Source: Aeoliella mucimassa
GTDB taxonomy: Bacteria > Planctomycetota > Planctomycetia > Pirellulales > Lacipirellulaceae
Length of the DNA stretch: 64,000 bases
NCBI RefSeq assembly: GCF_007748035.1
Contig: NZ_CP036278.1
Span: 930,001 to 994,000 of the forward strand
Reading direction: 5' to 3'
Under the pieces are notes generated by a model, which saw only the letters and a list, made by a program, of their open reading frames with translations, ran no database searches and was not told the DNA's origin. A program made the position numbers and the translations under genes. Positions 25,219 through 34,888 of this stretch are shown here, piece by piece (within the stretch, counting starts at the first letter, position 1; every line of letters begins with the position of its first letter).

Positions 25219-25974
25219 TTAACCCTCGGCTTCGATCGCTTCCATGATGTCGTCGGAGATGTCGAAATTGGCGGCCACGCTCTGCACGTCGTCGTGATCG
25301 TCCAGGCGTTCCATCAGTTTCAGCACGTTACGAGCGTCGTCGATGCCCAGGTCGATAGAGTCCTTCGGCATCCAGGTGATCGCGCGGCTTTCGGTTTCGA
25401 TGCCGGCCGCTTCAATCGCATCGCAGACAGCCGAGTAGGTGTCGACTTCGCAGACTACTTCGAACTCGCCGTTGTCGTGCCGTACGTCGTCGCCGCCGGC
25501 TTCCATGGCGATTTCCATTAGCGACTCTTCGTCGGTCTTGTCATCGGAGATGACGATCACGCCTTTACGATCGAACGTCCACGCTGCACAGCCAGTTGCG
25601 CCGAGCTTGCCTCCGCAGACTTCGAAGATCTTGCGGATCTCGGGAGCGGTGCGATTGCGGTTGTCGGTGAGGATCTCGCACAACACCGCGACCCCCGCAG
25701 GGCCGATGCCTTCGTAGAGCACTTCTTCGAGGTTGCCGCCGTCGAGTTCGCCGGTTCCCTTTTTGATGGCCCGCTCGATGTTGTCCTTCGGCATCGACAC
25801 CGCTTTGGCGTCGTTAATCGCGTAGCGCAATTTGAGGTTGGCATCGGGATCGCCGCCACCCATTTTGGCCGCGACGATGATCGCCTTGGAGAGCTTGCTC
25901 CAGAGCTTGCCTCGCTTCGAGTCGACGGCTGATTTCTTACGAGCGATATTGGCCCAGTGCGAATGTCCTGCCAT
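25219..25974 (-). CDS. yebC: YebC/PmpR family protein
   Basis: A 251-residue member of the widely conserved YebC family: MAGHSHWANIARKKSAVDSK, KLRYAINDAKAVSMPKDNIE, YEGIGPAGVAVLCEILTDN. Members have been described as DNA-binding transcriptional regulators and as translation factors that relieve stalling. The length and all three domains match. It is a single gene with no obvious partner. Confidence 0.95.
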   Translation of the reverse strand: MAGHSHWANIARKKSAVDSKRGKLWSKLSKAIIVAAKMGGGDPDANLKLRYAINDAKAVSMPKDNIERAIKKGTGELDGGNLEEVLYEGIGPAGVAVLCEILTDNRNRTAPEIRKIFEVCGGKLGATGCAAWTFDRKGVIVISDDKTDEESLMEIAMEAGGDDVRHDNGEFEVVCEVDTYSAVCDAIEAAGIETESRAITWMPKDSIDLGIDDARNVLKLMERLDDHDDVQSVAANFDISDDIMEAIEAEG

Positions 25975-26054
25975 GTTAAAGGATTTCGTCGGGGGTCTGA
26001 GGGGAGGAATCGAGTAACAGGGGACTTAGCGAGCCAGTGTAAACACGGCCGCGC

Positions 26055-27044
26055 TTATCGAGGCTTGCGCTTCGCGATCTTCTTGCTGGTCTTGGTTTTT
26101 TTGGTCGGCTTCGCTTTGGTCTCAGAACTGGTCGTCTTCTTGGCGACCTTCTTCTTAACCTTCTTCACCTTCTTTTTCGGGCCATCAACCTCCGGGGAGG
26201 GCGACTTCTCGACGACCTTCTTCTTGACCTTCTTCACCTTCTTCTTGAGGCCGGAGCCGTCGGCGGAGGCCACTTTCTTCTTGGCGGTCTTGCCAGCGGC
26301 CGACTTTGCCACCTTCTTCTTCGGCGAAGCTGGTTCGGGCTCTGGCTCAGGTTCAGGCGGCGCGGGCTTCTTCGGCAACCGCGACTTGCAATCGCCATCG
26401 ATCGCGAGCAGTGTCTTGCGGGCGGTTGTGCCGTAGGGGTTCTTGCCGATCTCAACCCCCAGTTGGTGGAGGATCGTGGCCATCTCGATGCCTTTGGTCT
26501 TCGGCACCGCTCGTTCGAGTCCAGGGATGTGCCAGTCTTTGGCTTCTTTTTCGCTGATGATGTCGAACACCAGGAAGGCGGTCAGCAGCCCTTGATTGGC
26601 CGGAATCGCGTGTCCCCCCAAAGCATGCTGCGTAACGTACGCCACGGTGAAGGGGGTGGTGCCTTCGTACTTTTCGATAGTCTTGGTTGCCTGGCCAAGA
26701 TTCTGCTTTTTCAGGTGTTCCAAGTCGTACAAGTACACCGACTCGAACACGCTGTGCAGTGTCCGCTTCAGGCGTTCTGCCGCGCTGTCGCCATCCAGCA
26801 GTTCGCTCAATGTTTCGGCGAGCTCACGCTTGGTGCTCACCCGCACTTCGTTCCAATCGAAGTACTCGGTTTGCAGTTTCTGAAAGGCTGTTTCGGCAGC
26901 CTCGTACGGCGAGTTCTCCAGCAGGCAGGCAAACAGCAAATGCTCGAGCAGGGTACGACTCGGAGGGGGAGTCACCGGCTTGTAGTGCTTTTTAATTTGC
27001 CCCAGCAGCTTGGTGATGCGGGTGCCGCGATTCTGTGTTGCCAT
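26055..27044 (-). CDS. EndoIII-fold protein without catalytic residues, with a lysine-rich H1-like tail
   Basis: A 329-residue protein in two parts. Residues 1-215 are helical and resemble a HhH-GPD (endonuclease III) fold: LLEHLLFACLLENSPYEAAETAF and the helix-hairpin-helix region KYEGTTPFTVAYVTQHALGG. Where EndoIII has its catalytic Lys (GRKTA) there is PFT, and where it has VDTH there is PANQG; no iron-sulfur cysteines are present. Residues 225-329 are low-complexity PEPEPEPEP followed by AKKKVAS and repeated KKKVKKVKKKV, like eukaryotic histone H1 tails. DNA binding is likely; glycosylase activity is unlikely. The gene is unlinked to repair genes. Confidence 0.65.
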   Translation of the reverse strand: MATQNRGTRITKLLGQIKKHYKPVTPPPSRTLLEHLLFACLLENSPYEAAETAFQKLQTEYFDWNEVRVSTKRELAETLSELLDGDSAAERLKRTLHSVFESVYLYDLEHLKKQNLGQATKTIEKYEGTTPFTVAYVTQHALGGHAIPANQGLLTAFLVFDIISEKEAKDWHIPGLERAVPKTKGIEMATILHQLGVEIGKNPYGTTARKTLLAIDGDCKSRLPKKPAPPEPEPEPEPASPKKKVAKSAAGKTAKKKVASADGSGLKKKVKKVKKKVVEKSPSPEVDGPKKKVKKVKKKVAKKTTSSETKAKPTKKTKTSKKIAKRKPR

Positions 27045-27153
27045 GCTTGGTTTGCCTCAACCGGTAAGGTTGTAGGGTTTATGCAGTCGTGAGGTGTGCG
27101 TTCTATCAGTTATTGCCAGGGTGCCAATTTGCCCCCGCGAGCAATTGGCCTAA

Positions 27154-27173
27154 AAGAATAGCTTGCTATTCTT
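27154..27173 (-). terminator. hairpin at the end of rbfA
   Basis: A perfect 9-bp inverted repeat AAGAATAGC/GCTATTCTT with a 2-nt centre straddles the rbfA stop codon and is followed on the minus strand by TTT. It may end the nusA-infB-rbfA transcript. The very short loop makes it an unusual terminator. Confidence 0.4.
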
Positions 27174-27558
27174 CGTTCGCCGAATCGGGTGGGTCGTCGA
27201 CGATCTCGCCTGCCTCATCGGGCAGCACTTCGTTGAGCATTTTTGAGATCGCAATCGACTTCTTCACGCCTTGATCCAGCTCGAATTTCAGCCGCGGAGT
27301 GTACCGGGTGTCAATCCGTTGGGCAATCTTCGACTGCAGATAACCGGCCGAACTTTGTAGTCCGCGCAAGCAGGTCCGTTGCTTGGCTTCGCTGCCCATC
27401 ACCGAGACGTGCACCGTGGCACCTCGCATGTCGGGCGTAACTTCCACGTAGGTGACCGTGACGTCCTCGATACGAGGGTCGTGCAGGTCGGTGAGGATCG
27501 CCATGCTCACGACTTCGCGGATGGCTTCGGCGGCTTTTAGGACTCGACGCGACGACAT
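27166..27558 (-). CDS. rbfA: ribosome-binding factor A
   Basis: A 130-residue RbfA with the KH-like fold used in 30S subunit maturation: SSRRVLKAAEAIREVVSMAI, LHDPRIEDVTVTYVEVTPDM, RGATVHVSVMGSE and GYLQSKIAQRIDTRYTPRLKF. The C-terminal tail is acidic. It lies directly after infB on the same strand (about 70 bp gap), the usual order. Confidence 0.94.
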   Translation of the reverse strand: MSSRRVLKAAEAIREVVSMAILTDLHDPRIEDVTVTYVEVTPDMRGATVHVSVMGSEAKQRTCLRGLQSSAGYLQSKIAQRIDTRYTPRLKFELDQGVKKSIAISKMLNEVLPDEAGEIVDDPPDSANEE

Positions 27559-27629
27559 GGGTACTTGCGCACGGGGTTAAACGCGGAGGGAGACTGGCAG
27601 GGCGATCGGCGATCGACCAACCGGCTCGC

Positions 27630-30548
27630 CTAGTTGTCGAACGTGCGGCCGATCTCCTCCACCTTGTACACTTCGAACAAGTCGCCTTCCTTCACATCGT
27701 TGAAGCCGGTGAGCTTGATACCACACTCGAAGCCTTCGCGAACTTCCTTCGCATCGTCCTTTTCGCGACGCAGCGTATCGAGGGAGTAGTCGCCAATCAC
27801 GGTGCTGTCGCGAATCACCCGAGCACGGGCGTTGCGTTCGACGGTACCAGTGAGCACGCGACAACCGGCAACGGTGCCGATGCGGCTGATCTTGAACACT
27901 TGTTGCACCAGGGCGCGGCCCAGTTCCACTTCGTGCTCTTCGGGCTTCAGCATGCCTTCGAGGGCGAGCTTTAAGTCGTCGGTAATCTTGTAGATCACGT
28001 CGTAGCGACGAATCTGCACGCCGAGCTTGTCGGCCAGGCTGCGAGCCTTTTCGTCGGGTACCACGTTGAAGGCCAGAATCACCGCGTCCGAGGCAGCAGC
28101 CAGTTGCACGTCGCCTTCGGTTACACCACCCACGGTGGAGAGCAGCGACTTGAGCTTGACCTCGGGGTGATCGAGCTTGGTGAGTTCCTTCTGGATCGCT
28201 TCGATCGAACCACGCACATCCGCACGCAGAATCAAGTTCAGCGTTTGCACTTCCTCGGAATGACCCAGGCGATCGAACAAGTTCTCGAGCGTCACATGCA
28301 CCGGACCAGTACTGCCGAGCGAATCGCGGCGAGCTTGGTCTTCGCGCGACTCAGCCAGCTCACGAGCCTTGGCAATATCGTCGAGCACGTAGAAGTGCTC
28401 ACCAGCGGCCGGGGCCGTGTTGAAGCCGAGCAGATTCACTGGGGTACTTGGACCCGCTTCTTCGATGGCCAGTTCGGGGTTGAGCGTATCGAACATTGCC
28501 CGCACACGACCATAAGCGTCGCCGCACACGACGACGTCGCCGACACGTAGGGTACCGTTCTGCACGATGACCTTGGCCACGACGCCGTGCCCGGACTCTT
28601 GCTGGGATTCCAGCGAAGTACCCAAGGCATTGCGATTCGGGTTGGCTCTGTACTCGTTCAGATCGGCAACCGTGAGCAGGGTTTCGAGCAGGTCGTCCAT
28701 GCCTTCGCCGGTGATGGCACTGGTCTTCACCACTTCGATGTCGCCGCCCCATTCGCTCGGTTGCAGGCCGTTGGCCGACAGGTCGGCCATGGCTTTCATG
28801 GGGTCGATACCAGGAATGTCGATCTTATTCAGCGCGACCACGATTGGCACATCGGCCGCCTTGGCATGGCTGATCGCTTCCTCGGTTTGAGGCATCACGC
28901 CGTCGTCGGCCGCCACCACCAGCACGGCGATGTCGGTCACGTTGGCACCGCGGGCACGCATCTCGGTAAAGGCTTCGTGACCAGGCGTATCGACGAACGA
29001 AATGCCGGCTCCATCCTTTTCGATTTGGTACGCACGAATGTGCTGGGTAATACCACCACTTTCGCCGCTTACCACGTTGATCCCAATCAGGCGGTCAAGC
29101 AGCGAGGTTTTCCCATGGTCGACGTGACCCAGGAAGGTAATCACCGGCGGACGCGGTTGCAGTTGATCTTCGGGATCCTCGGCATCGCGAATCGAGGCCA
29201 GCAGTTCGTCTTCCAGCGTCACCGCTTGAGCGAAGTTGACTTCCAGGCCGAGTTCGGCCGCGACGAATTCGGTGAGATCCTCGTCCATGCTGTCGTTGAT
29301 ACGAGCCATCACGCCTTCTTGCATGAGCACTCGCTGAATCTGCATGGCGGGGATACCGGCCGCTTCGCTGAGATCGCGAACCGTACAGGGGAGCTGCACG
29401 GTGACACGTCCCTTACGGGGCGCTGCCGAGCTGGTGCCGCTCTTACGATTCGTCCGACGGATGGTCCGCCGAGAACCGCGATTCGATGAATCGTCCTCGT
29501 CGCCCTTGCGATTCGAACGCCGGCGGTTGAGTTGCCGTTGCTCGCGACCGCCGAGCATGGTGCGACCGTCGGATTCTCCTTTACCCTTAGGCCCTTTGCC
29601 TTTGCCCTTGTTTTTGCTGTCGTCGTCGGTGCCGCCGCCGTCGATGAAGGTGCCACCCGTCTTGCGGGCGCGTTCGGCTTCGAGACTGCGTTCGGCCTTA
29701 CGAAGGTGAGCTGCCAGCGGCTTGCTACCCGCTTTACCACCCAGCACTTCGGCGGGCAGTTTCATGTCGGGCTTCAGGGCCTTGGCTTCTTCCTTCTTCT
29801 TCGGCTTCGGCTTGTTAGCTTCGGTCGGAGCGGGAATGGGAGCCAGCTTGATGGCCGGGCGAGCGCGATTCTGAGAACCACCCTCACGCTTCGGCTTTGG
29901 CTTGTTCGTGCGACCGACTACCGGCGGCTTGCCAGCGGCAGCACCACCAGGACCAATGTAGTCCTCGCGACGCAACATACCGGCTAGCGGTCCCGATCCG
30001 GGCTCGCTCTTGGTATCTTCAGGCGAGCTTTCGGGCTGCTTCTGTTCGGCAGCTCCGCTGGTGCTCGACTCCTGCGATTTGGCTTCGGCAGTGGGAGTTT
30101 CTTCGGTCGGCTGTTCTTGAGCAGTCGTTTCGGTGGGTTCCGACGCGGTCTCTTCGACCTCGGCTGTCGGTTGATCCTGCGACTCTTGCTCGACCGCAGT
30201 CTCTTCGACGAATTCCGATTCTGGATCGGTTTCTTCCGCCAAGCGGGCTGCTTTGACCGCTTCGAGAGGGCTAGTGGCCCTGGGGGTTACAATCACCTTC
30301 ATCCGCTCGTTCGCGGAACCAGGTGCTTTGGGGCGTTCCATCGCCGGAGGAGCCTTCGTAGACGACGAGGCTTTGGGCGACTTGTCGTTGCCACCGTTGA
30401 GATATTGTTTGACCTTGGTGACTTCCCCTTCGGTCAAACTGGCCAGCGCAGAACCTTTGCCGGGGATGCCTGCACGCGTGCAGATATCCACCAGTTCTTT
30501 ACTGTCGAGCTTTAGCTCTTTTGCGAGCGCGTAAATGCGAACCGCCAA
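27630..30548 (-). CDS. infB: translation initiation factor IF-2
   Basis: A 972-residue IF-2 that brings initiator tRNA to the ribosome. The N-terminal region has the IF2_N motif (VRIYALAKELKLDSKELVDI). A long low-complexity linker (about 80-380) rich in Glu/Thr/Pro and then basic RRxNRRxN segments follows, then a second IF2_N motif (VQLPCTVRDLSEAAGIPAMQ) and the GTPase domain. The GTPase motifs are GHVDHGKTSLLD near residue 474, FVDTPGHEAF and NKIDIPG. Domains II-IV complete the protein. The linker is longer than in enterobacteria. It sits between nusA and rbfA. Confidence 0.96.
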   Translation of the reverse strand: MAVRIYALAKELKLDSKELVDICTRAGIPGKGSALASLTEGEVTKVKQYLNGGNDKSPKASSSTKAPPAMERPKAPGSANERMKVIVTPRATSPLEAVKAARLAEETDPESEFVEETAVEQESQDQPTAEVEETASEPTETTAQEQPTEETPTAEAKSQESSTSGAAEQKQPESSPEDTKSEPGSGPLAGMLRREDYIGPGGAAAGKPPVVGRTNKPKPKREGGSQNRARPAIKLAPIPAPTEANKPKPKKKEEAKALKPDMKLPAEVLGGKAGSKPLAAHLRKAERSLEAERARKTGGTFIDGGGTDDDSKNKGKGKGPKGKGESDGRTMLGGREQRQLNRRRSNRKGDEDDSSNRGSRRTIRRTNRKSGTSSAAPRKGRVTVQLPCTVRDLSEAAGIPAMQIQRVLMQEGVMARINDSMDEDLTEFVAAELGLEVNFAQAVTLEDELLASIRDAEDPEDQLQPRPPVITFLGHVDHGKTSLLDRLIGINVVSGESGGITQHIRAYQIEKDGAGISFVDTPGHEAFTEMRARGANVTDIAVLVVAADDGVMPQTEEAISHAKAADVPIVVALNKIDIPGIDPMKAMADLSANGLQPSEWGGDIEVVKTSAITGEGMDDLLETLLTVADLNEYRANPNRNALGTSLESQQESGHGVVAKVIVQNGTLRVGDVVVCGDAYGRVRAMFDTLNPELAIEEAGPSTPVNLLGFNTAPAAGEHFYVLDDIAKARELAESREDQARRDSLGSTGPVHVTLENLFDRLGHSEEVQTLNLILRADVRGSIEAIQKELTKLDHPEVKLKSLLSTVGGVTEGDVQLAAASDAVILAFNVVPDEKARSLADKLGVQIRRYDVIYKITDDLKLALEGMLKPEEHEVELGRALVQQVFKISRIGTVAGCRVLTGTVERNARARVIRDSTVIGDYSLDTLRREKDDAKEVREGFECGIKLTGFNDVKEGDLFEVYKVEEIGRTFDN

Positions 30549-30760
30549 AATGGTTTCTCCAATCGGCCCGCATGTCCGCGGGCTTCACTACCGTTACCGA
30601 ATCATTTGCCACGTCTCCCGTGTGATGATTGCGGATGGACATTTATTAACCATGGCCAGACCAGCCGGCGTTGCCACACCTCGTTGAATTGAACGAGAGA
30701 TGGCGTCGCCGGCCCGGGCTGTGCCCAAAAATCACATGCCGCCAAGCCCTGTGTTATCGA

Positions 30761-32161
30761 CTACTGAGGGGGGGCTTGTCCAGCGTCCGCCTCGGTTTTC
30801 TCTGCTTCTTCACCTTCAGCCGGGGCGGTCTCGGCATCGGTGCTTTCGCCTTCGGTGGGTTCCGTGGCCTCCTCGGCAGTACCCCCCTCTTCGGGGGTGT
30901 CGTCTTCGGAGGAGTCTCCCCGAGCCTCAGCCGCGGCAGCTTCGGCTTCCGCTACTTCGGCTTCGAGTCGTTCCTGTTCCCGCTTTTGACGGCGAGCCTC
31001 GGCAGCGGCTTCTTCGGCAGCTTCGGCCCGTTCTTCTGCTTGTTCGACGATCGAGTTTACTTGTTCTTCGCTCAGGCCGCCCATCTGCATCAGGTCGTCG
31101 GGCTCGATGATCGACAGGTCGTCGTAGCTCAAAAAGCCTTCTTCTACGAGCTTTTCGGCCAGTTCGATCGCCATGCCCTCGAGTTGGCTGAAGCCTTCGA
31201 CCGCGCGGTCGATCGATTCGGCCAGCTCTTCCTGAGTCATGATTTCGATGTCCCAGCCCGACAGTTTACTCGCCAGGCGGACGTTTTGGCCACGGCGACC
31301 AATGGCCAATGATAGCTGATCTTCGCTCACTAGCACGATCGCCCGACCGAGCATTTTGCACAAGATCACCTGCTCGACTGTCGCCGGCGACAGGGCGTTG
31401 GGAATCAGGACTTCGAGGTCTTCATCCCAGCGGACAATGTCGATTCGCTCGCCAGCCAGTTCGTCGACGATATTCTTGATGCGGTTACCGCGAACGCCGA
31501 CGCAAGCGCCGACGCAGTCGACTCGGGCATCGCTGCTCGAGACGGCCACCTTCGAACGATAGCCCGGCTCGCGGGAAATGCCACGAACTTCGATCACGCC
31601 GTCGGCGATTTCGGGAATCTCCTGCTCGAACAATCGCTGCACCAGGCTCGGCGACCGGCGACTGAGGATCACTTTCACCCGGCTGCCAGCTTTGCGAACT
31701 TCGTATACGGTAGCCCGCACGCGTTCGTTAGCGTGGTGCGTTTCGCCTGGAATCTGCTCGCTGCGGGGCAGGATGGCTTCGACGTTGGTCAGGGCCACCG
31801 TGGCAGCTCCACCTTCGTAGCGCTGAATGATGCCGCTGACCATGTGGTTCAGCAGTTCCTCGTACTCGTCGAACAGGGCGTCGCGTTCCGCTTCGCGGAT
31901 CTTTTGGATCATCACCTGCTTGGCGGTCTGGGCACCGATTCGGCCGACCGCTTCTTCGGAATCAAGCTCTTCGCCGTTGATATTAGCGCGAATCGTGCCA
32001 TCTTTGCGGTCGATGTTGACCGTGATGTCCGACTCTTCGCCGTAGTGTTTCTTGGCGGCTGACACCAACGCGGCTTCGATACCTTCGAACACGATTTCTT
32101 TTTCGATGTTCTTATCGCGATGGATCGCGTCGACGATTCGTAGCACTTCGTTAGCGTTCAT
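30761..32161 (-). CDS. nusA: transcription termination/antitermination factor NusA
   Basis: A 466-residue NusA: N-terminal RNA polymerase-binding domain (about 1-130), S1 domain (about 130-200), then two KH domains with [20 protein letters not shown] and [19 protein letters not shown]. The C-terminal 90 residues are extremely acidic and alanine-rich ([13 protein letters not shown], then [20 protein letters not shown]), unlike the AR domains of E. coli. It is the first gene of a nusA-infB-rbfA cluster. rimP, usually just upstream, is absent. A good sigma-70-type promoter lies about 150 bases upstream. Confidence 0.95.
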   Translation of the reverse strand: MNANEVLRIVDAIHRDKNIEKEIVFEGIEAALVSAAKKHYGEESDITVNIDRKDGTIRANINGEELDSEEAVGRIGAQTAKQVMIQKIREAERDALFDEYEELLNHMVSGIIQRYEGGAATVALTNVEAILPRSEQIPGETHHANERVRATVYEVRKAGSRVKVILSRRSPSLVQRLFEQEIPEIADGVIEVRGISREPGYRSKVAVSSSDARVDCVGACVGVRGNRIKNIVDELAGERIDIVRWDEDLEVLIPNALSPATVEQVILCKMLGRAIVLVSEDQLSLAIGRRGQNVRLASKLSGWDIEIMTQEELAESIDRAVEGFSQLEGMAIELAEKLVEEGFLSYDDLSIIEPDDLMQMGGLSEEQVNSIVEQAEERAEAAEEAAAEARRQKREQERLEAEVAEAEAAAAEARGDSSEDDTPEEGGTAEEATEPTEGESTDAETAPAEGEEAEKTEADAGQAPPQ

Positions 32162-32314
32162 GGTGATTTCCGTTCCCGCGGCCTATTCGCCTACCGCGCG
32201 AGGCAATTCGAGTTGTCGGGTTGTGGCAGGTTGTACACTCGCTGGAAGGCTGAGCGTCGATATGTTGACGGAACCCTATATAGGTTCAGCACTTAAATCC
32301 AGCGGTAATCCGTT

Positions 32315-32343
32315 AGGATAGCCCGCAAATGGGGGTGAGTCAA
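32315..32343 (-). promoter_or_regulatory. sigma-70-type promoter of the nusA cluster
   Basis: On the minus strand TTGACT (-35) and TATCCT (-10) are separated by exactly 17 bases. Transcription would start near 32308, leaving a leader of about 145 bases before nusA. A near-palindrome around CCTATATAGG (about 32276-32285) lies in that leader. Confidence 0.55.
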
Positions 32344-32446
32344 CCGGGGGAATCCGTGACTGCCAGGCGCTTCGCTCGCTTTTTACCGAACGCAACGCTC
32401 GCTGCAGGCGGGGCAGGGGGGGGCGAGAAAGCTGGCCAAGGCCCGG

Positions 32447-33346
32447 CTACGGAGAATGCTCCTCCGCGAGTTCGCCGGCCATCGCTGCGGCAAACTTCCG
32501 CCCTAAGCGAAGCTGCCCTTCGGCGTCGTAATGCACGGTGTCGCCGAGCAGCGGGCAGTCGTCGGTCGAGACCATCCGCACCCGCTCGATTGCTTCGGGC
32601 TCGGCGGATTCGGCGTCGGCCGCCTGCATCTGTGCACGAAGCTCGGTGCGATGCGTAAACCGCGGCAGCGCCGGCTCGTGCGGAAGCACCTGCCCGAACA
32701 CCAGCGGCAGCTTCTCGGTGAGCTTTAGGTCCTCGGCAGTCCGATCCCGCAAACGCTCGAGGTTCGCAGCGTAGGTGGTTGCCGAGAGTTCGTGCTTGCT
32801 GTCCTGTTCGCCTTGCATCCACAGCATGCCGCGCACCTGCGGGGTGTGGCCATCGGCTTGCAGCTTGTCGATGCCTTGGCGAAACAGCTTGGTCATCTGC
32901 TTGTAGAGCGTGCCTTGGTTCTCGTCGTCAGCCGACAGGCCGGCGTAGAAGTTCCGCCGGTTCGGCGTGGGTTCGCCACCTTGCCATTGGTTGCCGTGCC
33001 AGCCATGGTGGAGTGGCATGCCGCTCGCATGGTACTTAATCAGGTAGATCGGCCGCTCCGCGGTCGCAGTTTCGAGGGCGAAGCCCACCTCGGGGCCGAA
33101 CTCGCCAGGCCGGGTGGAGTTGAGCGTCTTGCCCAAAACCAGCGGCTCGAACTCTTTGCCGTTGAAGTAGTACGTGTGAGGAATCTCCCGCGGCACGTCG
33201 TCCGGCAGGTTCTTCACCTTCGCGATACCCTGCATGTTCGACTGCCCGCCGAGCAGGTACACATCCACTGTTTCGGCGACAGCAAGCGAAGCTAGTAGAT
33301 TCCAGCTAACCAGCAGCAGTAGGCAAATCGGCGAGCGAATCATCAT
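32447..33346 (-). CDS. exported SASA-family carbohydrate esterase
   Basis: A 299-residue protein with a signal peptide (ICLLLLVSWNLLASLAVA) and the SGNH-like fold of the sialate O-acetylesterase (SASA) family. The nucleophile block is VYLLGGQSNMQGIAK, the oxyanion region is GMLWMQGEQDSK, and the C-terminal Asp/His pair is in LGDTVHYDAEGQLRLG. Such enzymes remove acetyl groups from plant or algal polysaccharides and are frequent in planctomycetes. The start at 33346 (a second ATG follows directly) fits the signal peptide. Confidence 0.87.
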   Translation of the reverse strand: MMIRSPICLLLLVSWNLLASLAVAETVDVYLLGGQSNMQGIAKVKNLPDDVPREIPHTYYFNGKEFEPLVLGKTLNSTRPGEFGPEVGFALETATAERPIYLIKYHASGMPLHHGWHGNQWQGGEPTPNRRNFYAGLSADDENQGTLYKQMTKLFRQGIDKLQADGHTPQVRGMLWMQGEQDSKHELSATTYAANLERLRDRTAEDLKLTEKLPLVFGQVLPHEPALPRFTHRTELRAQMQAADAESAEPEAIERVRMVSTDDCPLLGDTVHYDAEGQLRLGRKFAAAMAGELAEEHSP

Positions 33347-33440
33347 AGCGCCTGGTGGGTGAGCAGGTGGTGAACACTGCACCTACTCTACCGGCTTGGC
33401 GGCCATTTCCCAAACGTTTTCGCTGGGATTCGCCCGAAAC

Positions 33441-34763
33441 CTAAGTCAGCAGAATCGCTAGCGCGCTGGCTTGCCCTTGCGGCGTAACGCTCAGCTTCAG
33501 GAAGCTGCTGCCAGGCGAGTCGTTGGCCGTGGCGATCTTCAAACCGCACTCCGCATCAGGCTCCGCACAGTTGAGCACTGCCGGCAGTTTGCCTTGCTTT
33601 GCTGCAAGCAGGCTGCAAGCGAGTTCCACCACGCCGCTGCCGGCGCCGAGGTTGCCGAAGTAGCTCTTCAGCGCGGTCACCGGAACCGTCGAGCCTGCGT
33701 CGCCGAGTGCTTCGCGAATCGCGGCTGCCTCGTCGGCGTCGCATTCTTTGGTGCCGAGTCCATACGCGTTGATGTGACCAATGTCGCCCGGGGCGAGTTT
33801 CGAGTCCCGCAAGCAGGCCTTGATCGCATTGATGAGTGCTTGCTTGGTGTTGCCGTGCAACTGGCGGTCGGCCACCATGCTCGAGCCAATGCCAACGATC
33901 TCGCCGTAGATGGTTGCTCCGCGGGCTTCGGCCTTCGAGCGTTCTTCGAGCACCAGCACGCCGGAACCCTCGCCGGCCACCATGCCGATGCGATTGGCAG
34001 CAAACGGGCGACTCGCGGTCGCCGGATCGCAATCCTCCGTGGCCAGCTCTTCGGTCTGCATCGCGTGGATCGCTTGCATCGGCAAGATGCGTGTGCCGGT
34101 CGCTCCGGCGAGCATGAAGTCGGCGTGCCCGCGGGCGATGGTGGTAAACGCCTCGCCGACGGCGGCGTTCGACGCGGCCTCGCGGAGCGTGAGCGAATTG
34201 TTCGGACCACGCAGGTCGTTGAGGATTGCCACATGGCTGGCCGGCATGTTCGGCAGGTACTTCAGCATCCAGAGCGGGGTCATTTGCCCCAGCCCGGTCG
34301 TGCCCCAGTCGCCGAATTCAAACTCGCCCGACTCGCCGGTGCATTTCTTGATGCCATCCACGTAGTCTTCCGGCAGCGTCAGCATGTAGTCGCTACCCAG
34401 CACGATGCCCGACCGCTCGGGCTCGAGCGTGTCGCTCTCGATACCGGCGCTGGCAACCGCTAGCTCGGCTGCGGCCACGGCCATCTGCGTTTCCCGGCAC
34501 ATCACCTTCAGGGCTTTGCGAATCGACTTTTTCTTCTCTTTCGGCAACTCGCCGAAGTCGTCGATGTGGCCGGTAAACTGCCGACACTCGCCTGCGTAAC
34601 GCAGCGGCAAGCTTTCGGCTTCAGGCAAGGTATCGCAGGCCACCACGGCACTTTTGCCGGTAGCCAGGGCCTCGCCGACCGTGTCCAGTGAACTACCCAG
34701 TGGCGAAACCAACCCGATTCCGGTGATTACCACACGCCGATTATTTTCTTGGGAAGTGCTCAT
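33441..34763 (-). CDS. beta-ketoacyl synthase homologue lacking the catalytic triad
   Basis: A 440-residue thiolase-fold protein clearly related to FabF (RVVITGIGLVSPLGSSLDTV at the N-terminus; GMVAGEGSGVLVLEERSKAE). All three catalytic positions differ. The active-site Cys is Glu195 (LTLREAASNAAVGEAF), the first His is Tyr334 (INAYGLGTKECD) and the second His is Asn371 (KSYFGNLGAGSG). The same window contains an orthodox FabF with Cys-His-His, so this is a diverged paralogue and not the housekeeping enzyme. By analogy with chain-length factors of type II polyketide synthases it may be a structural partner or decarboxylase-like protein. That is inference. Confidence 0.85.
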   Translation of the reverse strand: MSTSQENNRRVVITGIGLVSPLGSSLDTVGEALATGKSAVVACDTLPEAESLPLRYAGECRQFTGHIDDFGELPKEKKKSIRKALKVMCRETQMAVAAAELAVASAGIESDTLEPERSGIVLGSDYMLTLPEDYVDGIKKCTGESGEFEFGDWGTTGLGQMTPLWMLKYLPNMPASHVAILNDLRGPNNSLTLREAASNAAVGEAFTTIARGHADFMLAGATGTRILPMQAIHAMQTEELATEDCDPATASRPFAANRIGMVAGEGSGVLVLEERSKAEARGATIYGEIVGIGSSMVADRQLHGNTKQALINAIKACLRDSKLAPGDIGHINAYGLGTKECDADEAAAIREALGDAGSTVPVTALKSYFGNLGAGSGVVELACSLLAAKQGKLPAVLNCAEPDAECGLKIATANDSPGSSFLKLSVTPQGQASALAILLT

Positions 34764-34888
34764 AACCTCGGCAACATATCAAATCGCCCCCCTTTCGCGG
34801 AGGGGACTATCCGCCTCATTGCTCCAGCTTCCCTCGGTTTTCAAACCGAACACCATCCGGCAAGGGACTGCTGGGCGCTAAGATTGTA

